Shown here: positions 25,323 to 37,905 of the stretch, piece after piece | Numbering within the stretch: the stretch's first letter is position 1 | How the letters are laid out: each line of letters opens with the position of its first letter | From: Salinisphaera sp. G21_0 | GTDB lineage: Bacteria > Pseudomonadota > Gammaproteobacteria > Pseudomonadales > Endozoicomonadaceae | Direction: 5' to 3' | Assembly: GCF_017744115.1 (NCBI RefSeq) | Contig: NZ_JAGHQW010000010.1 | Location: forward strand, 62,001-126,000 | DNA: 64,000 nt | The notes under the pieces: model-generated | Told to the model about the DNA's origin: nothing | What the model saw: only the letters and a program-made list of their open reading frames with translations | Database searches by the model: none | Made by a program: the position numbers and the translations under genes

Positions 25323-27324
25323 AGCTGGGCTGCTGGCTCTGATTATTGCCTTGTGCCTGAGTCTTTTACTCAGCATTTTTCCGCTGGTGGGTAGTTACAC
25401 CGGTAATCTCCGGTTGATGAATCAGGCTCGCTCCCTGTCCTGGGGACTGTTTGCGTTTGTTGGCTTTTCGTTCTTGTGTCTGGTCTGGGCATTTATTACC
25501 GACGACTTTTCGGTGGATTACGTCGCCAGACATTCAAACAGCCTGTTGCCTGTACAGTATAAGGTCAGTGCCACCTGGGGAGGACACGAAGGGTCGCTGC
25601 TGATGTGGGTGTTGATTCTGGTTGGCTGGATGGCGATGGTGGCTGTCAAGAGTGACCGCCTGCCCCCTGAGTTGTCCGCCCGGGTGCTCTCGGTCATGGG
25701 GATGATTACCGTTGGCTTTTTGCTGTTTACTCTTCTGACATCCAACCCGTTTAACCGGATTCTGCCTTTCCCACCAGAAGATGGGGCCGATCTTAACCCT
25801 CTTTTGCAGGACTTTGGCCTTATCGTTCACCCTCCCATGCTGTACATGGGTTACGTGGGTTTTGCCGTTGCCTTTGCCTTTGCCATTGCTGCTCTGCTGG
25901 GTGGCCAGCTTGACACCGCCTGGGCCCGATGGGCAAGGCCATGGACAACCGTAGCCTGGGTGTTCCTGACCCTGGGGATTTCACTGGGAAGCTGGTGGGC
26001 CTACTACGAGCTTGGCTGGGGTGGCTGGTGGTTCTGGGATCCGGTGGAAAATGCCTCTCTGATGCCCTGGCTGGTGGGAACGGCATTGATGCACTCCCTG
26101 GCAGTGACAGAAAAACGCGGTCTGTTCAAGAGCTGGACGTTACTGCTGGCCATTTTTACCTTCTCATTAAGTCTGCTGGGCACGTTCCTGGTTCGCTCCG
26201 GCGTGCTCACCTCGGTCCACGCCTTTGCCAATGATCCGGAGCGAGGCGTTTTTATCCTCTTTTATCTGATGATTGTCGTCGGTGCATCACTGACGCTGTT
26301 TGCCCTCAGGGCACCTGAGGTACGCAGTCGTATCAGTTTTTCCATGGCATCCAGGGAAACGCTGCTGCTGGTCAATAATATTTTGCTGACCGCCAGTGCC
26401 GCGACCGTGCTGCTTGGAACATTATTCCCGCTGCTGCTGGAATCCCTCGATATGGGCATGATTTCGGTAGGGCCTCCTTACTTCAATTTTGTCTTTGTGC
26501 CAATGGCCATGTTGCTGGCGTTTGCCCTGGGGTTCGGGGTTCTGCTCAACTGGAAGAACGGTTCGGTCAAATGGTTGGTCAGCCAGACTCGATGGATTTT
26601 TCTGATATCCATTCTGGGTGGTTTAGGGTTCAGCCTGTTCTACGGTGACGCTTTGGCAAAGAATTTTCTGATCAGTGAAGTGCTGGCCATGGCCCTGGTG
26701 CTGTGGATCGTACTCACCATGGTCCGGGATATTCTGAATAAAACCCGAAATACCCGGGCAAAAGCCGGGCTGGTTGATGCGCTAAAACGGTTGAAACCAG
26801 CGTATTACGGAATGCATCTGGCGCATCTGGGGCTGGCAGTCACCATTGTTGGTGTCGCCATCACCAGTGGCTACAGCAGCCAGCGTGATTTGCGCATGGC
26901 TCCCGGTGAACGGGTAACCCTTGGTGCGTATCAGTTCCGTTTTGATGGTGTCAGTTTGCAGCCCGGCCCTAACTACACATCCAACTATGGGTTTGTCACT
27001 GTCTACAAAAATGGTCGTCAAATAGCGGTATTGCATCCCGAGAAGCGAGTCTATACCGCACAGCAAATGCCTATGACCGAGGCTTCTATTGACCCGGGGT
27101 TAACCCGTGATATTTACGTTGCCCTGGGTGAACCATTGGGTGATGACGGCAGCTGGGCACTGCGACTGCATATCAAGCCCTTTGTCCGCTGGATCTGGCT
27201 GGGTTCCCTGTTTATGGGACTGGGTGGTGTGCTGGCGATCTCAGACCGGCGCTACAGAATGAAAGTTCGTCAGAAAGTGAATGCATTGAGACCACTGGGT
27301 AATGAGGGAGTAGCCAGCGCATGA
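25312..27324 (+). CDS. ccmF: Cytochrome c heme lyase subunit CcmF
   Basis: 670 aa. This large membrane protein attaches heme to apocytochrome c together with CcmH/I. The WWD motif GWGGWWFWDPVENASLMPWL is near residues 240-259, and there are many membrane helices. ATSWGGHEGSLLMWVL-type sequence near 86-102 carries a conserved His. The length matches the family. It overlaps ccmE by 11 nt and ccmG by 4 nt. Confidence 0.97.
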   Translation: MVAEAGLLALIIALCLSLLLSIFPLVGSYTGNLRLMNQARSLSWGLFAFVGFSFLCLVWAFITDDFSVDYVARHSNSLLPVQYKVSATWGGHEGSLLMWVLILVGWMAMVAVKSDRLPPELSARVLSVMGMITVGFLLFTLLTSNPFNRILPFPPEDGADLNPLLQDFGLIVHPPMLYMGYVGFAVAFAFAIAALLGGQLDTAWARWARPWTTVAWVFLTLGISLGSWWAYYELGWGGWWFWDPVENASLMPWLVGTALMHSLAVTEKRGLFKSWTLLLAIFTFSLSLLGTFLVRSGVLTSVHAFANDPERGVFILFYLMIVVGASLTLFALRAPEVRSRISFSMASRETLLLVNNILLTASAATVLLGTLFPLLLESLDMGMISVGPPYFNFVFVPMAMLLAFALGFGVLLNWKNGSVKWLVSQTRWIFLISILGGLGFSLFYGDALAKNFLISEVLAMALVLWIVLTMVRDILNKTRNTRAKAGLVDALKRLKPAYYGMHLAHLGLAVTIVGVAITSGYSSQRDLRMAPGERVTLGAYQFRFDGVSLQPGPNYTSNYGFVTVYKNGRQIAVLHPEKRVYTAQQMPMTEASIDPGLTRDIYVALGEPLGDDGSWALRLHIKPFVRWIWLGSLFMGLGGVLAISDRRYRMKVRQKVNALRPLGNEGVASA

Positions 27325-27899
27325 AGCGACGATTGCAACTGTTTTTACCACTGGCAATCTTTCTCGGGCTTTGCCTGATGTTTTATGTGGCGCTGTTCCG
27401 GGAAAACCCGGGCGAGCTGCCATCTGCCCTGCTGGATCAGCCTTTGCCAACATTCGAGCTGCCAACGGTGAAAAATCCAGACAGAAAAGTGACCAGAGAG
27501 AACCTGCTGGGTGAAGTCGCCCTGATCAATGTCTGGGCTACCTGGTGTCCTGCCTGTCGTGTCGAGCATCCCTATCTGGTGGACCTGGCCAATAAAGGCG
27601 TACCCATTTACGGTGTGAACTACAAGGATGACCAGCCTGAAGCCAGAAAGTGGTTGAAGACGCTGCACGACCCTTATCGTTTCAGCATCAATGATAACAG
27701 TGGTTCGCTGGGCATTGATCTGGGAGTTTACGGGGCACCGGAAACCTATTTGATCGATCATCAGGGCGTTATCCGTTATAAGCATGTCGGCATTGTTGAT
27801 GCCAATGTCTGGAAGAATGATCTTGAACCCAGATTCAGGCACTTGCAAAAACAAGTGCTCCAGGCCCACGCAAATAACCGTGAAGGGGAGGCCAAATGA
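27321..27899 (+). CDS. ccmG: Thiol:disulfide oxidoreductase CcmG (DsbE)
   Basis: 192 aa. This membrane-anchored thioredoxin-fold protein keeps apocytochrome CXXCH cysteines reduced. It has an N-terminal anchor (8-28), an active site WATWCPACRVEHP (CPAC about 77-80) and the family's GVNYKDD and GAPETYLID with cis-Pro. ATG overlaps ccmF by 4 nt and its own stop overlaps ccmH. Confidence 0.95.
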   Translation: MKRRLQLFLPLAIFLGLCLMFYVALFRENPGELPSALLDQPLPTFELPTVKNPDRKVTRENLLGEVALINVWATWCPACRVEHPYLVDLANKGVPIYGVNYKDDQPEARKWLKTLHDPYRFSINDNSGSLGIDLGVYGAPETYLIDHQGVIRYKHVGIVDANVWKNDLEPRFRHLQKQVLQAHANNREGEAK

Positions 27900-28438
27900 T
27901 AAAGCGCATAACCTCCCGATTGATCATTGTGCTGTCGACCGTACTGTTTATGGGCACGGCTTATGGTGTGATCGACTCCTATGAGTTTTCGACACCGGAA
28001 CAGGAGCAGCGTTTTTTCGAGCTGACCAACGAGCTGCGTTGCCCAAAGTGTCAAAACCAGTCCATAGGCGATTCTAATGCGCCCATTGCCCAGGATCTTC
28101 GGCGGGAAGTGCACCGGCTGTTAAATGAAGGCGCAGATAACCAGACAGTTATCGATTTTATGCTGGCCCGCTACGGAGACTTTGTACTTTACAAACCCCG
28201 TATTGCCGGTGTGAATCTTGTGCTCTGGCTTGGGCCTTTGCTCCTGCTGTTGGCAGGTTTGACAGTGCTTATTGTGGTAGTTCGCAAGCATAAGGCAACT
28301 GCTTCGGAATCGGCACCAGCGGCTCCCGATCAACATAACGCAGATAAAGAGTTACTGGACAAAAAGCTGAACAGATTTCTGACAGACTATTTGAGCACAC
28401 ACTCATCAAAAGATAATAAAACGGATGGTAAAGAGTAA
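27896..28438 (+). CDS. ccmH: Cytochrome c maturation protein CcmH
   Basis: 180 aa. A signal peptide (about 1-24) precedes the redox motif LRCPKCQNQSIGDSNAPIA, the invariant LRCxxC signature (Cys about 49 and 52). A C-terminal membrane helix follows (about 103-125), then an unusually long polar tail to 180. It reduces the apocytochrome/CcmG thiols in the heme lyase complex. It shares a base with ccmI. Confidence 0.95.
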   Translation: MIKRITSRLIIVLSTVLFMGTAYGVIDSYEFSTPEQEQRFFELTNELRCPKCQNQSIGDSNAPIAQDLRREVHRLLNEGADNQTVIDFMLARYGDFVLYKPRIAGVNLVLWLGPLLLLLAGLTVLIVVVRKHKATASESAPAAPDQHNADKELLDKKLNRFLTDYLSTHSSKDNKTDGKE

Positions 28439-29613
28439 TGATGGAGTTCTGGTTGATAGCCGCATTGCTGATTGCCATTGCCGTGCTGGTTTCGGTCTGG
28501 CCATTGATAAAGCCAGTCGTTTCAGCACCCGGTGAGGATGAGTCTGAAGAGTCTGCAAACGTTGCCAGTTTCCGTGACCAGATGGCAGATCTGGACTGGC
28601 AGCTGCAACAGGGGCTGGTGTCAGCGGGAGAAGCGGAAAGGTTGAAACTGGAGTTAAGGCAGAAACTGGCTGATGAGTTGGGTGATGGGCAGCCAGCAAG
28701 CCCATACTCTCTGTTGAAGAAGCCGGGGTTTGCCCTGCTGATCGCACTGATTGTACCTGTGTCCACCGTACTCCTCTATTTTAAGCTGGGTGCCACCACT
28801 GAGATTGCTGTGGTCAACGCCATGAACAATGGCAACCTCAATGGCGAGCAGGTGGAAACGGTACTTAAAGAGTGGGTGGCCAAGCGGCCGGAGAATAATC
28901 AGGCGCTGTTCATGCTGGGCAGCCATTACCTGAGAACAGGCAAGCTGGATGAAGCAGTTAAAACCTACCGGCACCTTGCCAGTATCAGTAATGGCCATCC
29001 CCAGGTAACTGCGGAACTGGCGCAGGTGCTGTTTTTAAGCAGTAACAATGTGGTCACACCTGAAATTCGCGAACTCTATCTGCAGACACTGCTGAAAGAT
29101 AGCCAGAATACCACGGCATTGGGATTGAAGGGGATTGATGCCTTTACCAGGGGTAACTATCAGGACGCCATTGCCGCCTGGCAGCTGGCGTTGACCCATG
29201 AAGTGGATCCCGCAGCCCGACAGTCATTGAGTGCGGGTATTAATCAGGCTCGTTCAATGCTCGGTGATACCGTGGTTGCCCTTCGGGTCATGATCGATCT
29301 GGCCCCTGAGCTGGGTGAGCTGCCAGATGATGCGCGGGTAGTGGTCTTTGCCCGGCCAGCCGGTGATGCCAAACAGCCTCCGCTGGTGGCTGTGCCACTG
29401 AGTGTTGGAGATCTTCCCAGGGAAGTTTTGCTTGATGATAACAGTGCCATGATGATGGGCGGACAGCTACTGTCATCCATTGAGAGTCTTGATATCACCG
29501 CACGGATCAGCCTCACCGGCAATGTAATGTCTCCTGATTATCAGGTGCAGGCAAAAGGAGTGAAAACCACGGCAACTGAGCCAGTCAGGTTGACATTTAC
29601 GCCAGCGGGTTAA
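28438..29613 (+). CDS. ccmI: Apocytochrome c chaperone CcmI (CycH)
   Basis: 391 aa. Two N-terminal membrane helices (about 4-22 and 98-117) flank a cytosolic loop with LDWQLQQGLVSAGEAERLKLEL. They are followed by a periplasmic TPR domain (about 150-270; NQALFMLGSHYLRTGKLDEAVKTY) and a C-terminal beta-rich domain (VFARPAGDAKQPPLVAVPL). It presents apocytochromes to CcmF/H. It is the last gene of the operon, followed by a strong terminator. Confidence 0.93.
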   Translation: MMEFWLIAALLIAIAVLVSVWPLIKPVVSAPGEDESEESANVASFRDQMADLDWQLQQGLVSAGEAERLKLELRQKLADELGDGQPASPYSLLKKPGFALLIALIVPVSTVLLYFKLGATTEIAVVNAMNNGNLNGEQVETVLKEWVAKRPENNQALFMLGSHYLRTGKLDEAVKTYRHLASISNGHPQVTAELAQVLFLSSNNVVTPEIRELYLQTLLKDSQNTTALGLKGIDAFTRGNYQDAIAAWQLALTHEVDPAARQSLSAGINQARSMLGDTVVALRVMIDLAPELGELPDDARVVVFARPAGDAKQPPLVAVPLSVGDLPREVLLDDNSAMMMGGQLLSSIESLDITARISLTGNVMSPDYQVQAKGVKTTATEPVRLTFTPAG

Positions 29614-29664
29614 GCGTTTGAACTAAAGAACCGCAAAACAGTCTGAAACTATCAGAAATACTGG

Positions 29665-29703
29665 AAGTCGCCTTTTTCATTTCGGAAAAGGCGACTTTTC
29701 TAT
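29665..29703 (+). terminator. Intrinsic terminator of the ccm operon
   Basis: AAGTCGCCTTTT (29665-29676) pairs with AAAAGGCGACTT (29686-29697), followed by TTTTCT. A second perfect hairpin, TTTGAAAG (29730-29737) with CTTTCAAA (29745-29752), lies further on in the smc leader. Nothing else is visible between ccmI and smc. Confidence 0.9.
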
Positions 29704-29912
29704 TTACTGTGGTAATGTGTAAGATCTGCTTTGAAAGAAATAATCTTTCAAACAAACGATTCGCTATGACAAGGAACCGGAGCCCATGCAACATGCTATG
29801 AATGGTGGTTTTACCGGAGCATAAAGCCCCATAGCGTGAACTATTGGTCAGTATTCAGGCTCATACATCCTATACCGAGCCGGGCCCCGACAGTGAAGAG
29901 CTAAAGGAAACG

Positions 29913-32900
29913 ATGCGTTTAAAATCCATCAAACTGGCCGGATTCAAATCGTTTGTGGATCCCACAACGGTTCACTTTCCCTCCAATATGTGTGGGGTGG
30001 TAGGCCCCAACGGTTGTGGCAAGTCGAATATTATTGATGCGGTTCGCTGGGTAATGGGGGAATCGTCCGCCAAGCATTTGCGTGGCGAGTCCATGACCGA
30101 CGTTATCTTTAAAGGCTCCAACAGCCGCAAGCCTGCCAATCAGGCGTCTGTGGAGCTGATCTTTGATAATAACGAAGGGCGGGTTACCGGAGAGTTTGCC
30201 GCTTACCGGGAAATCTCGGTCAAGCGAACGGTTAACTCCGATGCCAAGAACACCTATTTTCTCAACGGCAGTAAGTGTCGCCGTAAAGATATTATGGATA
30301 TCTTCCTGGGCACCGGTCTTGGACCCAGAAGTTATGCCATTATCAGTCAGGGCATTATCTCCAATCTGATTGAATCCAAACCGGAAGAGCTTCGGGTATT
30401 TATTGAAGAAGCGGCCGGTATCTCCCGCTACAAGGAGCGCCGTCGCGAGACGGAAAACCGTATCCGCCGAACCAATGAAAACCTGGAACGGCTGACCGAT
30501 CTGCGAGAAGAGCTGGGGCGTCAGCTTGGCCACCTGCAACGACAGGCTCAGGCGGCGGAAAAGTACAAAGAGTACAAAGCCGAGGAACGGCTGAAAAAGG
30601 CCCAGCTGCAGGCATTGAAATGGCAGACCATTAATACCGGAGCCCAGTCCCAGGAACAGGCCATCCGTGAGTTCGAGGTTCAGCTGGAAGCGGCAATCAG
30701 CCAACAGCGTTCAGCGGATGCCGCCATGGAAGATGATCGCGTCCAGCAGATGGAGGTGAGCGATCGTTTTCATGAAGCGCAATCCAGCTATTACGGCACA
30801 GGTAATGAAGTCACCCGTATTGAGCAGACTCTGCAGCACCGGGAAGAGCGCGCCAGAGAATTGAGTCGCGACCTTGAACAGGTGGAGCACAGCTGGGAAG
30901 AGGCCCGTGAACAGCTGGCGGATGATCAGCAACAGCTGGAGTCTTTCCAGGAAGAACTGAGCGAGCTGGAGCCGGAGCTGGCCATGCTGCAGGATCAGGA
31001 GGCGGACTCTGGTGATGTCCTGACCCGGGCAGAAGAAGCCATGCAGCGCTGGCAGCAGGAGTGGGATAATTTCAATCAGCGATCCCATGAACCAAAGCGA
31101 ACCGCTGAAGTTGAGCAGTCCCGCATCAATCATGCCGAGCAGGTGATGGGGCGTTTGCAGGAGCGGGAAGGTCGCCTGAAAGAAGAGTCCGCCGCGCTTG
31201 GGGGGGCTGAAGACCAGGAAGAGATGACACTCCTTTCGGAAAAGCTGACCGAGCTGGAGTTGACCGCAGAAACCGTTGAACTGCGTATTGAAGAGTGTGT
31301 TGAAGCGGTTGAGCAACAGCGTGATCAGGTGCAGAACCTGACGGCTGAGCTGGAAAGCAACCGGGATGAACTCAGCATGGTGCGAGGGCGTCATGCCTCT
31401 CTGGAGGCTTTGCACCAGGCATCACTGCATCAGGATACGGGCACCATTGAGTGGCTTGAGCAATACCAGCTCAATAACCACACTCGTCTGATGGATAAGC
31501 TTCAGGTCGATGCGGGCTGGGAACGTTCGGTTGAAACCGTACTGGGCGATAGCCTCCAGGCCGTGTGCCTGGATAGCCTTGATCCGGTGGCTGACGCACT
31601 GGGTGCGTTAGAGCAGGGATCCCTGGTACTGCTGGAGGCTGGTTCAGGCCAGCAACACGCGCCTTCGTTAAGTGAGTTGCCACTGCTGGCAGACAAAGTG
31701 ATCAGCGGTCAGGAAGCTCTGCCCCTATTGGCTGGAATCTATGCCGCAGATTCACTGGAAACGGCGCTTTCCCTGCGCGCAAAACTCCAGGCTGGCGAAT
31801 CGATCATTACACCAGATGGTATTTGGCTCTCTTCCGGCTGGTTGCGGGTTAACCGGGGTGTTGATAATAATGCCGGTGTTCTGGAGCGCCAGAAAGAAAT
31901 GGACGCTCTGGGTGACAAGCTCACGACTCTGGAAGAAAGCAGCCTGCTATTGAAAGAACAGCTGGAAGGCGCAAGGGCAAAGCTCGAACAGCATGAGACT
32001 CAAAGAGAACAGCTGCAAAAGCAACTGTCCGAACTCAACCGGAACCAGGGTGAGGTGCGGGCAGATCTTGGTGCCCGAAAGGTCCGGTTAGAACAGTTTT
32101 CCGAGCGCCGTCGACGGCTTGAACAGGAGCTGCAGGAAGTCAGGGAGCAGTATGGGTTGGAGCAGGAAGTGATTGGCGAGTCCCGCATGCGCCTGCAGGA
32201 AGCACTGGATCATATGGAAGAAGACATTGGTCGCCGGGAAGCGATGCAGGAGCAACGGGAGAAACTTCAGGCCCGTCTCGAAGAAGTACGTCATCAGGCC
32301 CGTTTTGATCAAGAGCGGGCCCATCAACTGGCCCTTCGCCAGCAATCCATCAATACCCAGATAGGCTCTCTGAAAGCAGCCATTGAGCGTTTGAGTCAGC
32401 AGTCTACCAAGCTCCGGGAGCGACGGGAGTTTCTCCGGGAGTCCATGTCTGAATCCAACTCACCAGAGGGGGATCTGCGGGAGCAACTGGAAGAAATGCT
32501 GGCCAGACGTCTTGAGCAGGAAGAGACGATGCAGCAGGCCCGGATGGCGCTTGAAGAAGTGGAGCAGCGGATTCGTGCTGGCGAGAAGGTTCGCCACAGT
32601 GCTGAGCAGCAGGCACAGAAAATACGCGAACAGTTGGAAAAGCTGAGGATGGACTGGCAAGGGATGCAGGTTCGTCGAACGACACTGGCTGAACAGCTGA
32701 AAGAAGATCAGTTTGATCTGGCAACGGTACTTGAGAACCTTCCGGATGATGCATCTGAACAGCAGTGGGAGCAGGAACTGGAACGGATCGCCGCACGCAT
32801 TGAGCGTCTGGGGGCCATTAACCTGGCGGCTATTGAGGAGTACGAAACCCAGTCAGAGCGCAAGCAGTATCTGGATGCCCAGAACGATGACCTGGTGTCA

Positions 32901-33422
32901 GCCCTGAATACCCTGGAGAATGCTATTCGCAAGATCGACAAGGAGACCCGTCAACGGTTCAAGATGACGTTCGATAAGGTCAATGCCGGTCTCCAGGAGT
33001 TGTTCCCCCGGGTATTCGGCGGTGGTCAGGCCTATCTGGCCTTAACCGGAGAAGACCTGCTGGATACCGGAGTGGCTATAATGGCTCAGCCGCCGGGCAA
33101 GAAAAACAGTACGATCCACCTGCTTTCCGGTGGTGAAAAGGCGCTGACGGCTATTGCCCTGGTATTTGCCATCTTCCAGTTGAATCCGTCACCCTTCTGT
33201 ATGCTGGATGAGGTGGACGCCCCTCTGGACGATGCCAACGTTGGGCGGTATGCCAAAATGGTCTCTGAGATGAGTGATAAAGTGCAGTTTGTGTACATCA
33301 CTCACAACAAAATCGCCATGCAGGCCGCCAGTCAGCTGGTGGGTGTCACCATGCACGAGCCGGGTGTATCCAGACCGGTGTCGGTGGATATTGAGCAGGC
33401 GGCGGCGATGGCTGAGTTGTAA
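29913..33422 (+). CDS. smc: Chromosome segregation protein SMC
   Basis: 1169 aa from ATG 29913, selected because AAGGA is 4 nt upstream and the sequence then begins MRLKSIKLAGFKSFVDPT as SMC does; a longer frame from 29844 is not needed. This ATPase organises chromosomes with ScpAB. Walker A GPNGCGKSNI is near 32-41, and long coiled coils (about 170-500 and 670-1000, Gln/Glu-rich) flank a hinge (about 515-665). The C-terminal head has signature LLSGGEKALTAIAL and Walker B CMLDEVDAPLDD. SMC plus neighbouring zipA and ligA repeats the Pseudomonas gene order. Confidence 0.97.
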   Translation: MRLKSIKLAGFKSFVDPTTVHFPSNMCGVVGPNGCGKSNIIDAVRWVMGESSAKHLRGESMTDVIFKGSNSRKPANQASVELIFDNNEGRVTGEFAAYREISVKRTVNSDAKNTYFLNGSKCRRKDIMDIFLGTGLGPRSYAIISQGIISNLIESKPEELRVFIEEAAGISRYKERRRETENRIRRTNENLERLTDLREELGRQLGHLQRQAQAAEKYKEYKAEERLKKAQLQALKWQTINTGAQSQEQAIREFEVQLEAAISQQRSADAAMEDDRVQQMEVSDRFHEAQSSYYGTGNEVTRIEQTLQHREERARELSRDLEQVEHSWEEAREQLADDQQQLESFQEELSELEPELAMLQDQEADSGDVLTRAEEAMQRWQQEWDNFNQRSHEPKRTAEVEQSRINHAEQVMGRLQEREGRLKEESAALGGAEDQEEMTLLSEKLTELELTAETVELRIEECVEAVEQQRDQVQNLTAELESNRDELSMVRGRHASLEALHQASLHQDTGTIEWLEQYQLNNHTRLMDKLQVDAGWERSVETVLGDSLQAVCLDSLDPVADALGALEQGSLVLLEAGSGQQHAPSLSELPLLADKVISGQEALPLLAGIYAADSLETALSLRAKLQAGESIITPDGIWLSSGWLRVNRGVDNNAGVLERQKEMDALGDKLTTLEESSLLLKEQLEGARAKLEQHETQREQLQKQLSELNRNQGEVRADLGARKVRLEQFSERRRRLEQELQEVREQYGLEQEVIGESRMRLQEALDHMEEDIGRREAMQEQREKLQARLEEVRHQARFDQERAHQLALRQQSINTQIGSLKAAIERLSQQSTKLRERREFLRESMSESNSPEGDLREQLEEMLARRLEQEETMQQARMALEEVEQRIRAGEKVRHSAEQQAQKIREQLEKLRMDWQGMQVRRTTLAEQLKEDQFDLATVLENLPDDASEQQWEQELERIAARIERLGAINLAAIEEYETQSERKQYLDAQNDDLVSALNTLENAIRKIDKETRQRFKMTFDKVNAGLQELFPRVFGGGQAYLALTGEDLLDTGVAIMAQPPGKKNSTIHLLSGGEKALTAIALVFAIFQLNPSPFCMLDEVDAPLDDANVGRYAKMVSEMSDKVQFVYITHNKIAMQAASQLVGVTMHEPGVSRPVSVDIEQAAAMAEL

Positions 33423-33678
33423 CTATCCGGTATGCTTAAGAGTTGGATAAATAAGCTATGACATTGACAATACGCAGTTTATAAAGCACGTAAAGTAAAC
33501 GTTCATGGCTTAATTTGTTATTTTTTTATTGTAATATTGCAACGTTGGTCGATTGCAGAAGTAATTAATGCAGATGTGATAAATGACGGTGGTCTATTTT
33601 TCATTGTCATCAAGTGTTATCACAGGGAAGCAGACTGCAATTCGGGCGTTGTTTCAAGGTCTACAGGGCAGCAAGGAC

Positions 33679-34878
33679 ATGAGTTTGCGAGATTGGCTGA
33701 TACTCATAGGAATACTGGTAATCATCGGCGTGTTGGCCGACGGTTATCGCAGGATGCGATTGGCCAGAAAAAGGTCATCGGAAATCAGCTTTGGTCTGGA
33801 GGAAGTCAAAGGCTATGACGATGATTTTTCCAGTGAACTGCCCAATGGCGGTGCCCGGCCCAGTGCGCATAAAGAAAGCACTCTGAAAGAGAGCTTTCTG
33901 AAAGAAGGGTTTACCAAAAAAGAGTCTGCCAGACCCCGTGTTGAACCCGGGTTTTCGGGGGGGGACTATTTCGATGACTATCCAGAAGAGGGTATCGAAG
34001 AACCGCCCGTGTACCCTGAATCCTTGAGACAGCGCCATCGTCACCCTGAAGAGGCTGAACGACATGCAGAGCAAAGCGACGCAGGGGAAAAAGCGAGAGT
34101 TCAAAGAGCGCTTGATCTGGATGAGCCTGTTCCGGTGCTGATGAATCTGGATGAGTCACAGCAACCCTCAAGAAGTAAACGTCTGTCGTCTTCTGAGGAT
34201 CATTTGCAGTCTGGCGGCTTTTCAAGGGCAGCAGGCGCTGACCGATCCGTTCGCTCCCGTGAAACGTCCAGATTGGATGCTGGGCCGGAAGAGTTTGTTG
34301 GTCAGCCACGAGCGGCAACCAGTCAGGGCAAGGCACCGATTCAGGAACGTGACGTTTCGGCCAGAGAGAGCTCCAACCCACAGAAAGAACTCAACCTGGG
34401 GGGGCGTGAGAAGGCAGAGAAGTTACAAGAGCGCCCGCCCGCCAGTGAAGTGATTGTGATCAATGTGCTGGCCAAAGGCGGTGGTGTTTTTGCCGGTGAC
34501 CAGCTGATGCAGTCCATGCTGGCATCCGGCATGCGCTTTGGTGATATGTCGATCTTCCATCGATATACCAATGCCGATGATACCGGAAAAATTCTGTTCA
34601 GCATGGCCAACGGCGTAAAGCCGGGTACCTTTACCATTGATAATCTGGAAGCCACCGAGACACCGGCTTTGAGTCTGTTTATGAGTCTGCCGGGGCCGGA
34701 AAAACCCATGCAGGCCTTTGCCCTGATGGAAGAGACGGCCCGTCGTCTTGCCCTTGATCTGGGCGGTGAGCTGAAAGATGAACAGTTCAGCGTGATGACT
34801 CAGCAGACCCTTGAACACTGTCGTCAGCGTATTCGTGAATATGAGCGCAAGCAGCTGGCGAAACAGCCGGTGCATTGA
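33679..34878 (+). CDS. zipA: Cell division protein ZipA
   Basis: 399 aa from ATG 33679; the frame extends upstream but only this start gives the family N-terminus MSLRDWLILIGILVIIGVLADGYRRMR (membrane anchor, outside facing). It tethers FtsZ to the membrane at the septum. A long charged Pro/Arg/Glu linker (about 60-255) leads to the C-terminal FtsZ-binding domain (about 256-395), with EVIVINVLAKGGGVFAG and GMRFGDMSIFHRY. The AAGGA upstream is very close to the ATG (1-nt spacing), so the exact start carries some doubt. It lies 256 nt after smc. Confidence 0.93.
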   Translation: MSLRDWLILIGILVIIGVLADGYRRMRLARKRSSEISFGLEEVKGYDDDFSSELPNGGARPSAHKESTLKESFLKEGFTKKESARPRVEPGFSGGDYFDDYPEEGIEEPPVYPESLRQRHRHPEEAERHAEQSDAGEKARVQRALDLDEPVPVLMNLDESQQPSRSKRLSSSEDHLQSGGFSRAAGADRSVRSRETSRLDAGPEEFVGQPRAATSQGKAPIQERDVSARESSNPQKELNLGGREKAEKLQERPPASEVIVINVLAKGGGVFAGDQLMQSMLASGMRFGDMSIFHRYTNADDTGKILFSMANGVKPGTFTIDNLEATETPALSLFMSLPGPEKPMQAFALMEETARRLALDLGGELKDEQFSVMTQQTLEHCRQRIREYERKQLAKQPVH

Positions 34879-34891
34879 TATTCCTGCTGGC

Positions 34892-37181
<2,290 letters not shown>

Positions 37182-37207
37182 TGTCTGCGGCAAATTGATT
37201 CGAGCTG

Positions 37208-37300
37208 AACCACAGAGGTTGTAAACACTCCGGGAAATCTGGACGGATGAAGCAAGCTAAAGGTTATCTTTTCTCAGTGCTCCTGGTGATCTCTGTGGTT
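37208..37300. repeat. AACCACAGAG inverted repeat
   Basis: AACCACAGAG (37208-37217) and CTCTGTGGTT (37291-37300) flank 73 nt between ligA and the lipoprotein gene. The same ACCACAGAG arm occurs at 40077, so this is a dispersed intergenic repeat type. Confidence 0.55.
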
Positions 37301-37323
37301 AAACATTGGAGGATGGCGACTGA

Positions 37324-37905
37324 ATGTCAAACCTGAGTCGAAAGCTGTTTATTTTGATCCTGTCTGCCGTGCTGGCAGGCTGTGCCAGTAAGGCACCACC
37401 CGAGAAACCCCACAACCTTTGCAGTGTCTTCAAGGAAAAACGCGGCTGGTACAAAGACGCAAAAAAAGCCAACCAGCGCTGGGGTACCCCCATCCAGATC
37501 ATGATGGCCATTATGTATCAGGAATCATCTTACCGGCACGATGCCCAGCCGCCACGGCCATGGTTCCTTTTCATTCCATTACCCCGTAACTCTTCTGCTT
37601 ATGGCTACCCGCAGGCACAGGATGGCACCTGGGAGCAATATGTCAGCGAAGCCGGAGGTTTCTTCCCCAGCCGCGAAGACTTCGGTGATGCTATTGACTT
37701 TATTGGCTGGTATACCCACAAGTCACGCAAGCTGAATGGTACTTCACTGTGGGCCGCCGATCAGCAGTACCTGAATTACCATGAAGGCTGGAACGGTTAC
37801 CGCAAGGGAAACCATAAGAAAAAGAAATGGTTGTTGAGCACTGCCAGCACAGTAAAACGCAGGGCCAGTAACTATGGTGAGCAGTTGCGTCGCTGTAACC
37901 TGTAG
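37324..37905 (+). CDS. Lysozyme-like (SLT-fold) outer-membrane lipoprotein
   Basis: 193 aa. A lipoprotein signal with lipobox LAGC (Cys about 20) precedes a small lytic-transglycosylase-like domain. IQIMMAIMYQESSYRHDA carries the candidate catalytic Glu (about 66), followed by SAYGYPQAQDGTWEQYV (the family's GLMQ-like segment) and a tyrosine-rich helix with YLNYHEGW. A likely role is trimming peptidoglycan at the outer membrane. A GGAGG lies about 10 nt upstream. It follows ligA, as lipoproteins of this type do in some Pseudomonas-like genomes. The enzymatic call is moderate. Confidence 0.75.
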   Translation: MSNLSRKLFILILSAVLAGCASKAPPEKPHNLCSVFKEKRGWYKDAKKANQRWGTPIQIMMAIMYQESSYRHDAQPPRPWFLFIPLPRNSSAYGYPQAQDGTWEQYVSEAGGFFPSREDFGDAIDFIGWYTHKSRKLNGTSLWAADQQYLNYHEGWNGYRKGNHKKKKWLLSTASTVKRRASNYGEQLRRCNL